A stretch of DNA of 64,000 nt from Sweltsa coloradensis (lineage: Eukaryota; Arthropoda; Insecta; Plecoptera; Chloroperlidae). Below are positions 45,298-57,105 of the stretch, piece by piece. Location of the stretch: assembly GCA_024449915.1 (NCBI GenBank), contig JAMZAV010001730.1, positions 15,001 to 79,000 on the forward strand, read 5' to 3'. How positions within the stretch are numbered: position 1 is the first letter of the stretch; each line of letters starts with the position of its first letter. Both the position numbers and the translations under genes were made by a program. The notes beneath the pieces were generated by a model, which did not search any database, had not been told where the DNA came from, and saw nothing but the letters and a program-made list of their open reading frames with translations.

Positions 45298-47693
45298 ACA
45301 CACACATAACAAAAACTTGTAGAAATACAGCCAAACCTTACACACTCAAAAGGAATGAGATCAAAAAAAGGGCCAAGCTCATCTACCCTTCCACATTTGC
45401 GCATTCTTAATTCATAAACGTACAGTGTCCCATAACAGCATCCTCGAAAAGCTAAGCAAAATAGAATTTGCGATTATTAATTTAAACGTAATAGTTTATC
45501 CAAGTTCTTTTTTTCTAATTAATTTAAACGTAAACATGCAAATTCTATTTTGCCAAGCTTTTCGAGGATGCTGTTATGGGACACTGTACGTTTATGAATT
45601 AAGAATGCGCAAATGTGGAAGGGTAGATGAGCTTGGCCCTTTTTTTAGATCTCATTCCTTTTGAGTGTGTAAGGTTTGGCTGTATTTCTACAAGTTTTTG
45701 TTATGTGTGTGATCTCATTACTTTTTCAAGTTCCATTACAAAATTATTTGTTAAAATATAATATTTTTATCAAAGTTGATTTAATTTTTATGGTATTAGC
45801 AATAACAATAGGATGCAAAATATCTAGGCCCGGATTCGTACATCCTGGGTAAAGGTGGTATAACCATGGTATAACGACAGTATAAGGACTGGTTAAGTCT
45901 AGGCAACTCACATCCAATTAAAACTTTCCCATGTAACAACAAACGCACAACTAATGTTATTTTACACCTATTTCACTGCATCCACACAGTAAATCATAAG
46001 ATAATCAAAAGAATATTGAAAATTTTCACCATCTTTTGTTTTACATTTTCATTAAAAGTGACAGGAGATTGCGTGAGTTTATTAAAAGAAAAGAAAAGGC
46101 TTATTATTGCCGTAAATTTTGGAATAGCCTAGGACTATCATACCATTGTTTATCTGCATTAGGCTTTTAGTAATCAAAACTAGTTAATTGTACGGGATGT
46201 GTGTCAGAACAAGGTTGTGCTGGCCTAGGGTTGGCTAAGAAAGGCCTAGGGCTTGTCAAACATGTAACGTAAGTACTTATTTTATCTAGTCCTATAGCCT
46301 AATGGAACTTTAGACCTACACTGTTGTATTATAAATAATTTTCTACATCTGGGCCTAGGCCAGGGACGGTTTCTGATTTGTTTTATGAGAGTATAATGAC
46401 ACCTTTTCTCGTTCCACACAAAGAAGAAAAATTTAAAATGTCCGCCATTTGTTTACGTATCGCACTTTCCCGCCTAACTCTGCTTCTACCGTCAACAAGT
46501 GTCAAGTAACTATAGTTACTTGTTGATTGTATGCCTAGTGTATAAGGCTTATTTTAAAACCTTTATTTGGAAGCCTTCCAGCAAACTTTTTCAACTTTTT
46601 TTTTCAAAAGAGACTATATTACTATAACCTTAATGTCCATGTAAAATATGAACATCAGCTTTGTTTGTTTGTCCTGTACCAGGTTCACATATTTACTCCT
46701 GGAATCGTCCGGATGTACGTCATAAAACCGGAAATAGGAGTAATAAGTACACGTTACGCCCAGTTGGACAAAAAAACATATTTGCACCCAGTTTTGACAT
46801 TTGACGAGGCTACGAAGGCTTAGAGCCTACATACCACACGATGATAGGCTAATAGGCTTTGGGCCTAACTATATTTTTCAATATTTTGGCCTATATAATA
46901 GGTTTCTAGTACATTGTTGTGCATAACATTGCTAAACGTCTTTCAAGCAGACCTATCCTAGTTTTAGGTTATGTCGGCCCTGGGCTTAGGTTTTTGCTTA
47001 ACGGTTGATTAATTGGCATTGTCCCTTTTAAGAAAGGCCGTAAAGATTCATAATAATCATTGGGAAAGATATTGCTCGGCCCGGCTTTTTAAATTTTAAC
47101 TTCTAGCTTCTTTCTTAGCTTCTCACTACACAACCAAGCCACTACAAACTTTAAAAATGGCGCAATATTTTGTCGTTTTACACCCACTCCTGCTAAATAA
47201 GCAGGTGTAAAATTCTTACTCCAGTCGCAGTAGTGGTAACTTACAACAGGACAAAAAAACCTTTCTGGGTTGTGACAGGTACATTTACACCAGGACAGAA
47301 AAACGGGTTTTCGTGATAAACTTGTACCTGGTGTAATTGAAACAGGACAAACAAACAAAGCTATTGTAGCCCAACCCGTCTTGTCAGAATCGCGGGCCGA
47401 TTGAAACTGACGAATAAGATGTTAGCAGTAGTAGCAGTAGCTAACATCCTTAAAGTGATTTTGAGCATGTTTCAAGCCATTTTTTCACCAAGAAGGAATA
47501 ATCGTACCCCAATAAAATTTGGCATGTGTTGTCAGGTACCTAAATCCCCTCGATTGTGATAGTTTTCAAGTTCACATCACGTTACATGACGGCTGAGTAA
47601 CACCTCGAAATCACCCCAACTCTGCTTGGTGTATAAGGTGCTTGAGTGTGTAGCGCACCGCGGCTTGGCTGCGGCGCCCTAACGGGCACCTAG
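45298..47693 (+). mobile_element. N-family element with a nested TIR element
   Basis: Foldback hairpin at 45298-45710, then the internal region (GGTATAACCATGGTATAACG, CGCACTTTCCCGCC and TAGTTACTTGTTGATTG words), then the stem-loop and CACCTAG at 47690-47693. A 707-bp insertion lies at 46656-47362. Without it the copy is about 1.69 kb, equal to the 28.8-kb copy. Confidence 0.85.
46656..47362. mobile_element. TIR element inserted in an N copy
   Basis: AGCTTTGTTTGTTTGTCCTG at the left is inverted at the right end. GGACAAA and CCTGGTGTAA-type words recur as subterminal repeats. Compared with the uninterrupted N copy near 50935 (GAACATTGTAGCC), the insertion is flanked by AT on both sides, suggesting a 2-bp AT duplication. 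The 89-codon minus-strand frame within has no recognisable motif. Confidence 0.65.
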
Positions 47694-48299
47694 ATTAATT
47701 AAGGTAATAAGTTTTATATTCTTACTTGTTTCATTTCAATTTTAATATATTTTAAATATTCTTTACAATCAGTCAGTTCAGTTCCAACCAACCCAAAGTC
47801 ATTCCAAAGTCAACAAGACCATTTACACGTTGCAGAGGCCTGCACCCCAAAACAAAGAACAGACAAATTATTTCCCCTGCATATGAAATAATCATAGAGT
47901 TCAGTCACTATGCTGACCAAACATTAAAACGAAGCGCGTGTACAACAACAAGTGTTCATAACCATATGCAGCTGCAGCGTCGCATTCACATCTAGATTTA
48001 AAAACGAACTACCAGCGACACCTAGCGGCTTACAAATAAACTAATTACCGACGATTACAGAAGACTATACAACCTAGCTGATGGCATTAGAAAAATACTC
48101 TTCGATCCATAATATCGGGAAGACGGATTAGGCCTTGATGGGTGACTCGACTGCCTTACCGACTGCTGCAGCGGCCATCGTCCATACCACCCTACACGTT
48201 TGTAGGCGACTTGCTCTCACGGCACCGTGTGGCAGGATGGTAGCGGGTTAGACTCTTGGTCTAAGGTTCGTGGTGGTAATTTTTTTTTACCATCTATTC
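47694..48299. other. No gene recognised; possible tRNA-like segment
   Basis: At 48231-48280, GCAGGATGGTAGCGGGTTAGACTC followed by GGTTCGTGG loosely resembles A and B boxes. The remainder has no motif; the word GCCTTGATGGGTGAC here is inverted near 49318-49332. Confidence 0.3.
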
Positions 48300-49140
48300 T
48301 TTATGTAAAACTCCCATTTCGGGTGAAAGTCCTTTATATTTTAAATCGAAACGTTAAAGGTGTTGAAGGTTATTTTTGTTTATTTTTTAATTATAATTAA
48401 TAAAACTCCTTTCCATAATAATAATAAATAAATAAATTTTATTTAGAGTCTACCCACTCAGTTATATAACTGATTTTCAGTGGGGGACTTTAAATCAAAG
48501 CGACCAAGCCAACCCTGCAGGCCCCGACGCAATCGACGAGTAAGCGATAACCAACCAAAGATCGATATTTTTAATAGGAAATATAGCAATCAGTGGTATG
48601 GACAGTGCGAACACCCGCGAATCAACGCCAGAATCAACAAGGCCGATTCAGAACAACTCAGAAATTTATTATGTGCTTCGTTGCTAGGACGGCTCCAAAG
48701 TCACCGTTTACAAACTCCTAGGACAAGAACTGATGGACTTAAGTCCAAATCAGAAGTTAAAAAACTTCTGACTTTAGCAGGAATCGAACTCTGGACCTTC
48801 TGCATTGGAAGCAGATACGCTAACCACAAGACCAACGAGCCACACACAAGACCAACGAGCCACACAAAGACCAACGAGCCACACTAGACCATGTAAAAGT
48901 ACTTTATATTTTAAATAGAAACGTTAAAGTTTTTGTAGTTTTTTTTTGTTTATGGGTGATAACAATTAATTAAACGTCTTTTCGGGTAAAAGTCTTCATA
49001 TTTTTAATAGAAACGTTAAAGGTTCTGAAGTTTTTTTTTTGTTGTTGGATGAATAATCAAACTTATTTTCAAATGAAAGTCCTTTATATTTTAAATAGAA
49101 AAGTAAATGTTTTGTAGGTTTTTGTGTATTTTTTCACGTC
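48300..49140 (+). repeat. ~90-bp tandem repeat array interrupted by a SINE
   Basis: The words GAAAGTCCTTTATATTTTAAA, TAGAAACGTTAAAGG and GTTTTTTTTTG recur about four times (48320, 48895, 48990, 49075). Between the first and second copies lie other sequence and the SINE at 48690-48845. Confidence 0.65.
48690..48845 (-). repeat. tRNA-Gly(UCC)-derived SINE, copy 2
   Basis: The minus strand has TTGTGGTTAGCGTATCTGC, an anticodon loop containing TTCCAAT, AGAGTTCGATTCC, and a body with AACTTCTGA and GTAAACGGTGACTTTGG. It matches 5339-5494. The adjoining CACACAAGACCAACGAGC words at 48830-48882 form a short tandem repeat at its head. Confidence 0.65.
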
Positions 49141-49421
49141 CGCTATATTGCATATTTTTATTACTATCATTATTATTATTATTTATTTATTATATTTTAT
49201 TTTTAAATAATGGTAAGGAATTATTACTTCCTTATTGAGTGCACAGCAAACATGGGTTACTTGGTCAGACTACGTCCTCAACTACGTGACGCGCCAACTA
49301 CTTTTATCGACCTTATAGGTCACCCATCAAGGCCTAACGAACGACTAATAATATCGACACACCAGCGCTACCTAGCGGAAAAATCCAGAACTGAATAATC
49401 AATCCAGTGGTGCTAATAGTA

Positions 49422-51260
49422 AACACAGATAACAAAAACTTGTAGAAATACAGCCAAACCTTACACACTCAAAAGAAATGAGATCTAAAAAAAGGGCCAA
49501 GCTCATCTACCCTTCCACATTTGCGCATTCTTAATTCATAAACGTACAGTGTCCCATAACAGCATCCTCGAAAAGCTTGGCAAAATAGAATTTGCGGTTA
49601 TTAATTTAAACGTAATATATCAACCAAGTTCTTTTTTCTAATTAATTTAAACGTAATAACATGCAAATTTTATTTTGCCAAGCTTTTCGAGGATGCTGTT
49701 ATGGGACACTGTACGTTTATGAATTAAGAATGCGCAAATGTGGAAGGGTAGATGAGCTTGGCCCTTTTTTTAGATCTCATTTCTTTTGAGTGTGTAAGGT
49801 TTGGCTGTATTTCTACAAGTTTTTGTTATCTGTGTGATCTCATTACTTTTTCAAGTTCCATTGTAAAATTATTTGTTAAAATATTATAATTTTATCAAAG
49901 TTGATTTAATTTCTATGGTATTAGCAATAACAAAAGGATGTAAAATATCTAGACCCGGATTCATGTACATCCTGGGTATAGGTGGTATAACCATGGTATA
50001 ACGACGGTATAAGGACTAGACCCCAATTCTTGAGTTCGTGGGAGATGAGTTGAAAACGCAATTAGAAAACGAAGTCGTTTTCGTTTTCGAAGGAATTGGT
50101 ATTCTTGAACGGTATCGTGGAAAACGTCATGGGCTGTTATTTACGTGGGGTGAGGTTCACGAAATCCAGACAAGAGCTCGAAAACGTTCTATATTTATTC
50201 TAGATGGCAGTGCCTTCATAAACGCGGGCCAATCGAAAGACGAGTTGCATTAAATGATTTGATTGTTGCAATTATGTAAACAAACAGATGATCACGCTCA
50301 TATTCGACACCTTGCTTCGACATTGTGTGTAGTAGCAAGCTGACTTTGATCATGGCTCAACATGGCTAAAAAGAAAAGAATATGTGTATTATTTCGGAAC
50401 ATTTTTGTATAGCCTTGGTGGACAATCATACTATTGTTAATCTGCATTAGGCTTTTAGTAATCAAAACTAGTTATTTGTGCGGGAAGTGTATCAGAACTA
50501 TGTCGTGCAGGCCTAGGGTTGCCTAGGTTGCCAAGGGCTTGTCAAACATGTAATGTAAGTAATAATTTTATCTAGTCCTATAGCCTAATGGAACTTTAGA
50601 CCTACACTGTTGTATTATAAATAATTTTCTACATCTGGGCCTAGGTCAGGGACGGATTCTGATTTGTTTTATGAGAGTATAATGACAACTTTTCTCATTT
50701 CACACATAGAAGCAAAATTTAAAATGTCCTCCATTTGTTTACGTATCGCACTTTCCCGCCTAACTCTGCTTATACCGTCAACAAGTGTCAAGTAACTATG
50801 GTTACTTGTTGATTGTATGCCTAGTGTTTAAGGCTTATTTAAAACCTTTATTTGGAAGCCTTCCAGCAAACTTTTTCATTTTTTTTTTTCAAAAGAGACT
50901 ATATTACTATAACTTTAATGTCCATGTAAAATATGAACATTGTAGCCCCACCCGTCTGGTCAGAATCGCGGGCCGATTGAAACTGACGAATTAGATGTTA
51001 GCAGTAGCTAACATCCTTAAAGTGATTTTGAGCATGTTTCAAGCCATTTTTTCACCAAGAAGGAATGGTCGTACCCCAATAAAATTTGGCATGTGTTGTC
51101 AGGTACCTAAATCCCCTCGATTGTGATAGTTTTCAAGTTCACATCACGTTACATGACGGCTGGGTAACACCTCGAAATCACCCCAACTCTGCTTGGTGTA
51201 TAAGGTGCTTGAACGTGTAGCGCACCGCGGCTTGGCTGCGGCGCTCTAACGGGCACCTAG
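49422..51260 (+). mobile_element. N-family element carrying a foreign ORF
   Basis: Foldback hairpin (arms about 49422-49595 and 49663-49836), internal region and 3' stem-loop with CACCTAG at 51257-51260. In the 45.3-kb and 28.8-kb copies GGTATAAGGACTGGTTAAG continues with N sequence. Here the sequence diverges at about 50018 and returns near 50420. Confidence 0.85.
50023..50253 (+). CDS. Unknown ORF captured in an N element
   Basis: The frame is open from just after a TAG at 50017-50019 and encodes TPILEFVGDELKTQLENEV, then VFEGIGILERYRGKRHGLLFTWGEVHEIQ and ILDGSAFINAGQSKDELH before a stop. Its 77 residues have mixed charge and hydrophobicity like a folded domain and unlike the low-complexity frames nearby. 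No family is recognised. It exists in only one of the three long N copies, which suggests acquisition of host DNA. The terminal KDELH is not treated as an ER-retention signal, as no signal peptide exists. A promoter or intron is not visible. Confidence 0.35.
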   Translation, partial: PILEFVGDELKTQLENEVVFVFEGIGILERYRGKRHGLLFTWGEVHEIQTRARKRSIFILDGSAFINAGQSKDELH

Positions 51261-51317
51261 ATAGAGAACCTAAGTTTTGAAGGCGGGAAGGAAATTGGTT
51301 CTCTCTGGTCTCAGCGC

Positions 51318-54300
51318 CCTTATAGTACAGGGCCGTTGTGATATGACCCACGCATTAAAAAAAAACAAGCAGGGACCGGTTGGGATCTATTAAGGTGGGT
51401 CTCCTAAACATCCCCAACAGAATCCCAAAAAATCCGGTTGCGGGTTATCCGCCATTTTGAAAATCAATTTTCAAATTTTTTAGTTTTTTCGAACAATGAA
51501 AAATTAGCTATATTGAGTGAAGTATTGGACCGAAATAGCTCAAATTTGTTTTAAATTGTTTTTAAAGAAACGATTAAAGCATTTAGTACACCCTGCTTTC
51601 ATATCTGGTGACCTACGGCCTGTGATGGAAACTATTACTCTTTTTCTTTCAATTATTGGAATAGCTTTCGCATATTTATCAAAATAAAGTAGAAATTAAC
51701 GATCCGATGAAAATTTGTTTCAAATAAAAGTTGTAGAGCATGAAAAAACACATCCATGTCATATTCTGGACTGTCTTCGTAGATAACAATGGCCGAACGC
51801 TACATGACAAGCAATACAATTGTGCAGTGAGCAGTGTCAGATGTTTGTTCGATGCTCTATCACTATAGCGCAGTCCCGGGCCATAAGCCTCGTATGAATG
51901 TCGACCTCTATAGATTTTCTCTTCTGATCCTGTTAGGGTATACCTTAAGGATACAAATCTTGAATAAACCTCTGGCAACCCGGGCTCAAGTTTTTTTTAC
52001 GACGCCATCTTCTTTTGGGCATACGAGAAGTACATGCACTTGGTTTTCATACATTCTACATACTTTTGACAACATGTATAATAAATCTTACTTTATATTT
52101 GAATTCTCCAACAAATTTCTAATTAATTGATATGAATTTGATAATTTGGTCATCCTGGGAACATTGTGGGATTGTTTTATAGGGAAATACATATTATTAT
52201 TAGTCCTGCATAAGGGTGTTCTATTTTCGTCAAATTATGCGTTTCATGATAGACATATAAAATTTGGCACACACTATACGAAAATGCAATGGGATAATTA
52301 ATTGACTATATAGGGCAATCTCATTATTGCCCCACGACACCAATGACGGCCATTTTACAAGGTGGCGACAAAACTTATTTTTGAAAATTTATGACAGAAT
52401 GTTGAAATTTTGTACAATATCATTGAAAAATGACTGTTAAACAGGGCCATGTCAAACTAACTAAGACAATGGCACCAATGGCGGCCATTTAGAAGATGGC
52501 CGTCACACACATTATTATGAACCACGTAAATTTTATGATAGAATCTTGTTATTTGGTACACACATAGGGCACTCAATTGAAAAATGTCATATTTATGTAT
52601 AATATAAATACTTTTTTAGAAACAATGTGGTATGGATCCGCTATCGCGTATCTAGATTAGTTGCTATGGCATTAAAAACTACCAATAATACTGCTTATAA
52701 TAATACACTTGTTTTCCTTATACACTGTAGGCAATTATTGACAAGTTTCTATAATTACACTATATTGTTTGAATGTTTATGCATTTTAAATGCGCCCAGC
52801 ATCAAACTATGTTTGACAAATCCGCGAGAAATCGATTTAAACACAAAAGTACTGTTTCACAATGTTCATGAAAGCTTCCATAAGTATTTAAAAAAATCAG
52901 GTCTGCGAAATTAAATTTTGCATTTACCCGGAATTACGGTTTTTCCGTTGTTGGTATTTTGAAAATTTCTCAAAAATGCTATTTGACTGTCCATTGTTAA
53001 GCACTAAATTGCATTTGAGGAAAAATTCTTTCTTCGCATATTGAAATGACTTAAATAACGATCCGATTTCAACCAAAGTTGTAATCCAATATGGCTGATA
53101 ATTCCTAATAGCCACAACATCTAAGTGAATGATGTAACAAAAGAGTGTAAAAACTGCACGAAAAGCGTATTCATATTGTGGATATTAGGAATTATCAGCC
53201 ATATTGAATTACAACTTTGGTTGTAATCGGATCGTTATTGAAGTCATTTCAATGTGCGTCGAAAGAATTTTTCCTCAAATGCAATTTAGTGCTAAACAAT
53301 GGACCGTCAAATATGTCATTTTTGAGAAAATACCAACAATGGAAAAACCATAATTCCGGGTAAATGCAAAATCTAATTTCGCAGACATGACTTTTTAAAA
53401 TACTAATGGAAGCTTTCAAAAACATCGTAAAACAGTACTTTTGTGTTTAAATCGATTTCTCACAGATTTATCAACCATAGTTTGATGCTGGGCGCATTTA
53501 AAATGCATAATCATTCAAACAATATAGTGTAATTATTGAAACTTGTCAATAATTGCCTACAGTGTATAAGGAAAACAAGTGTATTATTATAAGCAGTATT
53601 ATTGGTAGTTTTTAATGCCATAGCAACTAATCCAGATACGCGATAGCGGATCCATACCACATTGTTTCTAAAAAGTATTTATATAATTCATAAATAGACA
53701 TTTTTCAATTGAGTGCCCTATGTGTGTACCAAATAACAAGATTCTATCATAAAATTTACGTAGTTCATAATAATGTGTGTGTCGGCCATCTTCTAAAATG
53801 GCCGCCATTTGTGCTATTGTCTTAGTTAGTTTGACATGGCCCTGTTTAACAGTCATTTTTCAATGACCAAATTTCAACATTCTGTCGTAGGTTTTCAAAA
53901 ATAAGTTTTGTGGCCACCTTGTAAAATGGCCGTCATTGGTGTCGTGGGGCAATAATGAGATTGCCTTATATAGTCAATTAATTATCCCATTACATTTTCG
54001 TATAGTGTGTGCCAAATTTTATATGTCTATCATGAAACGCACAATTTGACGAAAATAGAACACCTTTATGCAGGACTAATAATAATATGTATTTCCCTAT
54101 AAACAATCCCACAATGTTCCCAGGATGACCAAATTAACAAATTCATATCATTTTATTAGAAATTTGTTGGAGAATCCAAATATAAAGTCAGATTTATTAC
54201 ACATGTTGTCAAAAGTATGTAAAATGTATGAAAACCAAGTGCGTGTACTTCTCGTATGCCCAAAAGAAGATGGCATCGTAAAAAAAACTTAGGCCCGGGA

Positions 54301-54992
54301 TGCCTGAGGTTTACCCAAGATTTTTTTATCCTTAATTTATACCCTAACACTGGCTAACAGGATTAGAAGAGAAAATCTATAGAGGTCGAAATTCATACGA
54401 GATTTATGCCAGGGACTGCGCTAGTGATAGAGCATCGAGCAATCATCTGACACTGCTCACCGCACAATTGTATTGCTTGTCATGTAGCGTTCGGCCATTG
54501 TTATCTACGAAGACAGTCTAGAATATGAAATGGATGTGTTTTTTCATGCTCTACAACTTTTATTTGAAACAAATTTTCATCGGATCGTTAGTTTATATTT
54601 TATTTTAATAAATATGTAAAAACAATTTAGATAATTTTTTTTAAAAGAGGGTAATAATTTGAATCAAGTCAATCAAGTCACCAGTGAATAAAAACCGGGC
54701 GCGCCAAACGCGTAACTATCAAACAACCGATTCTTATCAAACATTTTAAAACAATTTTGAGCTATTTCGGTCCAATATTTCACTCAATATCGCTAATTTT
54801 CCATTCTTTGACAAAACTAAAAAATCTGAAAATTGATTTTCAAAATGGCGGATAACCCGCAACCGGATTTTTTGGGATTATGTTGGGGATGTTCAGGAGA
54901 CCTACCTGAACAAATTCCAAATGGTCTCTGCTTGTTTTTTTGAATGCGTGGGTTAAGGCCTAAAATGAGCTAATTGCACTGTACTATTAAGA
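51318..54992. repeat. 3.7-kb palindrome with ~1.8-kb arms
   Basis: The left arm (51318 to about 53118) is complementary to the right arm (about 53175-54992) with a ~56-bp spacer. Matched landmarks include GGATAACCCGCAACCGG, CAATGGCCGAACGCTACATG, CGCTATCGCGTATCTAG and AATATGGCTGATAATTCC. The arms differ by scattered substitutions and a few indels, with a poorly matching stretch near 51560-51690 versus 54600-54760. Open frames in one arm are mirrored and broken in the other. No transposase is recognised. Confidence 0.9.
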
Positions 54993-56079
54993 GTATAAGC
55001 ATGGTACGAAAATGTAACTCGCCGTATCTTTTGACTCGCGCAAAAGAAATCTAAACCAATAACATCACAAGTTGCATAATTTTGTGGAGAAGATGATGGC
55101 ATTCTACTTCGCTCGATGACGCTTCCTAAATTCAAAGTTACTATTATGAGTTAAATGGACTCATGTTTGCGCGCTGTCGCAAAAAAATTTACTGTGACTG
55201 AGCGGCAACCTTAGCGAGACGCAGTCATTGATATTAAACCCCTATAGTAGGCTTGATTAGCAGTCTCCTATACCTCCGCACAGGCGCGAGCGTAGCAAAT
55301 TGAAGACTCAATCTGCCCATTTCAAGATGGCGATTTGGTGTTTTAATTTATGCTTTTTTAATGCAATAAAGTATTTTACTGGATTGTTTGATATGGTTTT
55401 AGCTTGTGCAGCATGGTATTAAACAAAAGAAACAATACGAAGTTATTGCATAAGGGAATTTAGTAATCATTTGGTGTTAAAGGCTAGTATGCGCTTACCT
55501 GTCAACCTGGCGGCAATCTTGAGAACTATCGCTCCCATTTGATTAACATGTAAACTGATGGCTTCTAATTGTACCGGAAGTGGACCACCGACTGCTGGTC
55601 TAGCCAATTATATAGGATGTCTATGGACGCAGTCACGTTGTGTGCAGCTGTGGCATCCTCGCATACCACGCGCCTGTCCATGGTTGCTAATTTAATGTAC
55701 TTCGCATTCAAGATTTTGTTGGCACATTAAACGATATTTTATTAGTAATGTATAATCTAGTACAACCCAGTGACCTCACAGTAGCCACAAAGCAAGTCGG
55801 ATACCAAATGTTATGCTGATGCCACGGACAAAATGTTTTTACGTGCTTTTTCATGAGCAGTTTGGAAGGTTTGGCAACAGTGTAAATGTAGAGTTCACTT
55901 CAACTCAAAACAAATGTAATTAATATTTGTGACAGAGCAGAGTTATGTATATCCACGCAAAGAGGAAATATTATAGTTTCTTACAGTATGAATATAATTC
56001 CGGTCCGTTGTCGGGTTCACGCGCGATCGCTTACGAAACATTTAGTACGGGTTAATCGCCTATATCACGCTGACCGGAG
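54993..56079. other. No gene recognised
   Basis: Sequence between the palindrome and the candidate right terminus. There are no long frames and no structured RNA that I can support. Confidence 0.4.
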
Positions 56080-56300
56080 AGAACCGGACAACGCCCACTT
56101 AGGTTCCCTATTAATCGACATATTGACGAAACCCCAGAAACAGCATCAGCATTAGAATATGGAAATTTCCACTCGCACAAAGAGTTTTACTCGGGTCACG
56201 ACCCGGGAACCGGGGGACCAACAGAACTATTCGAACCTCCAGACCGGACAGACGTCAACTTAAATACTTGTAACTCCAGGACAAGAAGACGGACCTAATA
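56080..56300 (+). other. ~72-codon open frame without ATG, unassigned
   Basis: The frame opens after a TGA and reads PERTGQRPLRFP, then IDETPETASALEYGNFHSHKEFYSGHDPG and FEPPDRTDVNLNT to a TAA. The composition is compatible with coding but it overlaps the candidate TIR and has no start codon or clear splice sites. It could be a retroelement leader or an exon fragment. Confidence 0.2.
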
Positions 56301-57105
56301 CAATGGGAGAGATGGCAAAGACTTTCTATAGAGATAAAACTCGGCCGCAGCGCTTCTAGACTCCTATCTAAACAACCTGAACTATACATAAAAACAACGA
56401 TAACGCAAGTATGAAGTATGAAGTAAAAAGATATAATATAAAAAATCTTGAAAATGTAAGTAGACATCAAAACCTCAAGACCTGGAAGCCTCATAACTAC
56501 ATGTAAATACTGAAGCTTCGCTATATTCTGTCACTGTCACCTCTACTGCCACCTTTACAAACACCTTAATTCAAGTAGTAAAACTTATAAATTGAAACCT
56601 AAATAGGCCTAAACTGACTGATAAATTCAATTTTATTTTTACACTCGTATAACTTTGTTCAAATGTAACTACTAACTTCATTATATGATTCAATAACATT
56701 CATGACAATAAGTTTTATTATTTGTGAAACCCTATGTATGTGTCATCCCCTCTCACTCTCTACTTTTATTAAGTTAAAATTTAATTTATAAAAAATGTAA
56801 AATATAACTGATTGCTGCTGCTGACTGCTACCTGGTGTTCTGCTATGAGCTAGCTGGGCAAGCGGATACAGTAAGTAATTTCTTTGCAGACTTTCATGTA
56901 ATTTTTGTGTTCTTGTGTTCTTAAAAATTTAAATTATTTTCACATTCAATTTTCTTCCCAATCACATGTTGCACAATCAGGTAGTGCTTCATTTGGCGGC
57001 CGCCTAAGTGGCACAAAAATTATTTTTCACTACCACAGATAAATTATAACAAGAGTGAGAAACACATATTATCTAGCTGTGGGTAAAAGATTTAAAAAAT
57101 AAACA

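Larger units (their letters stand above)
51264..56108. mobile_element. Possible large TIR element enclosing the palindrome
   Basis: GAGAACCTAAGT at 51264 and the inverted ACTTAGGTTCCC ending 56108 extend imperfectly for ~50 bp (GGTTCTCTC-GGTC-AGCG in both), and TA flanks both ends. It would enclose the 3.7-kb palindrome plus about 1.1 kb. A 2-bp duplication is weak evidence, so this is tentative. Confidence 0.35.

Noticed and set aside
50023..50253. C-terminal KDELH as an ER-retention signal
   Set aside because: A KDEL signal must be terminal and needs a signal peptide; neither condition holds.
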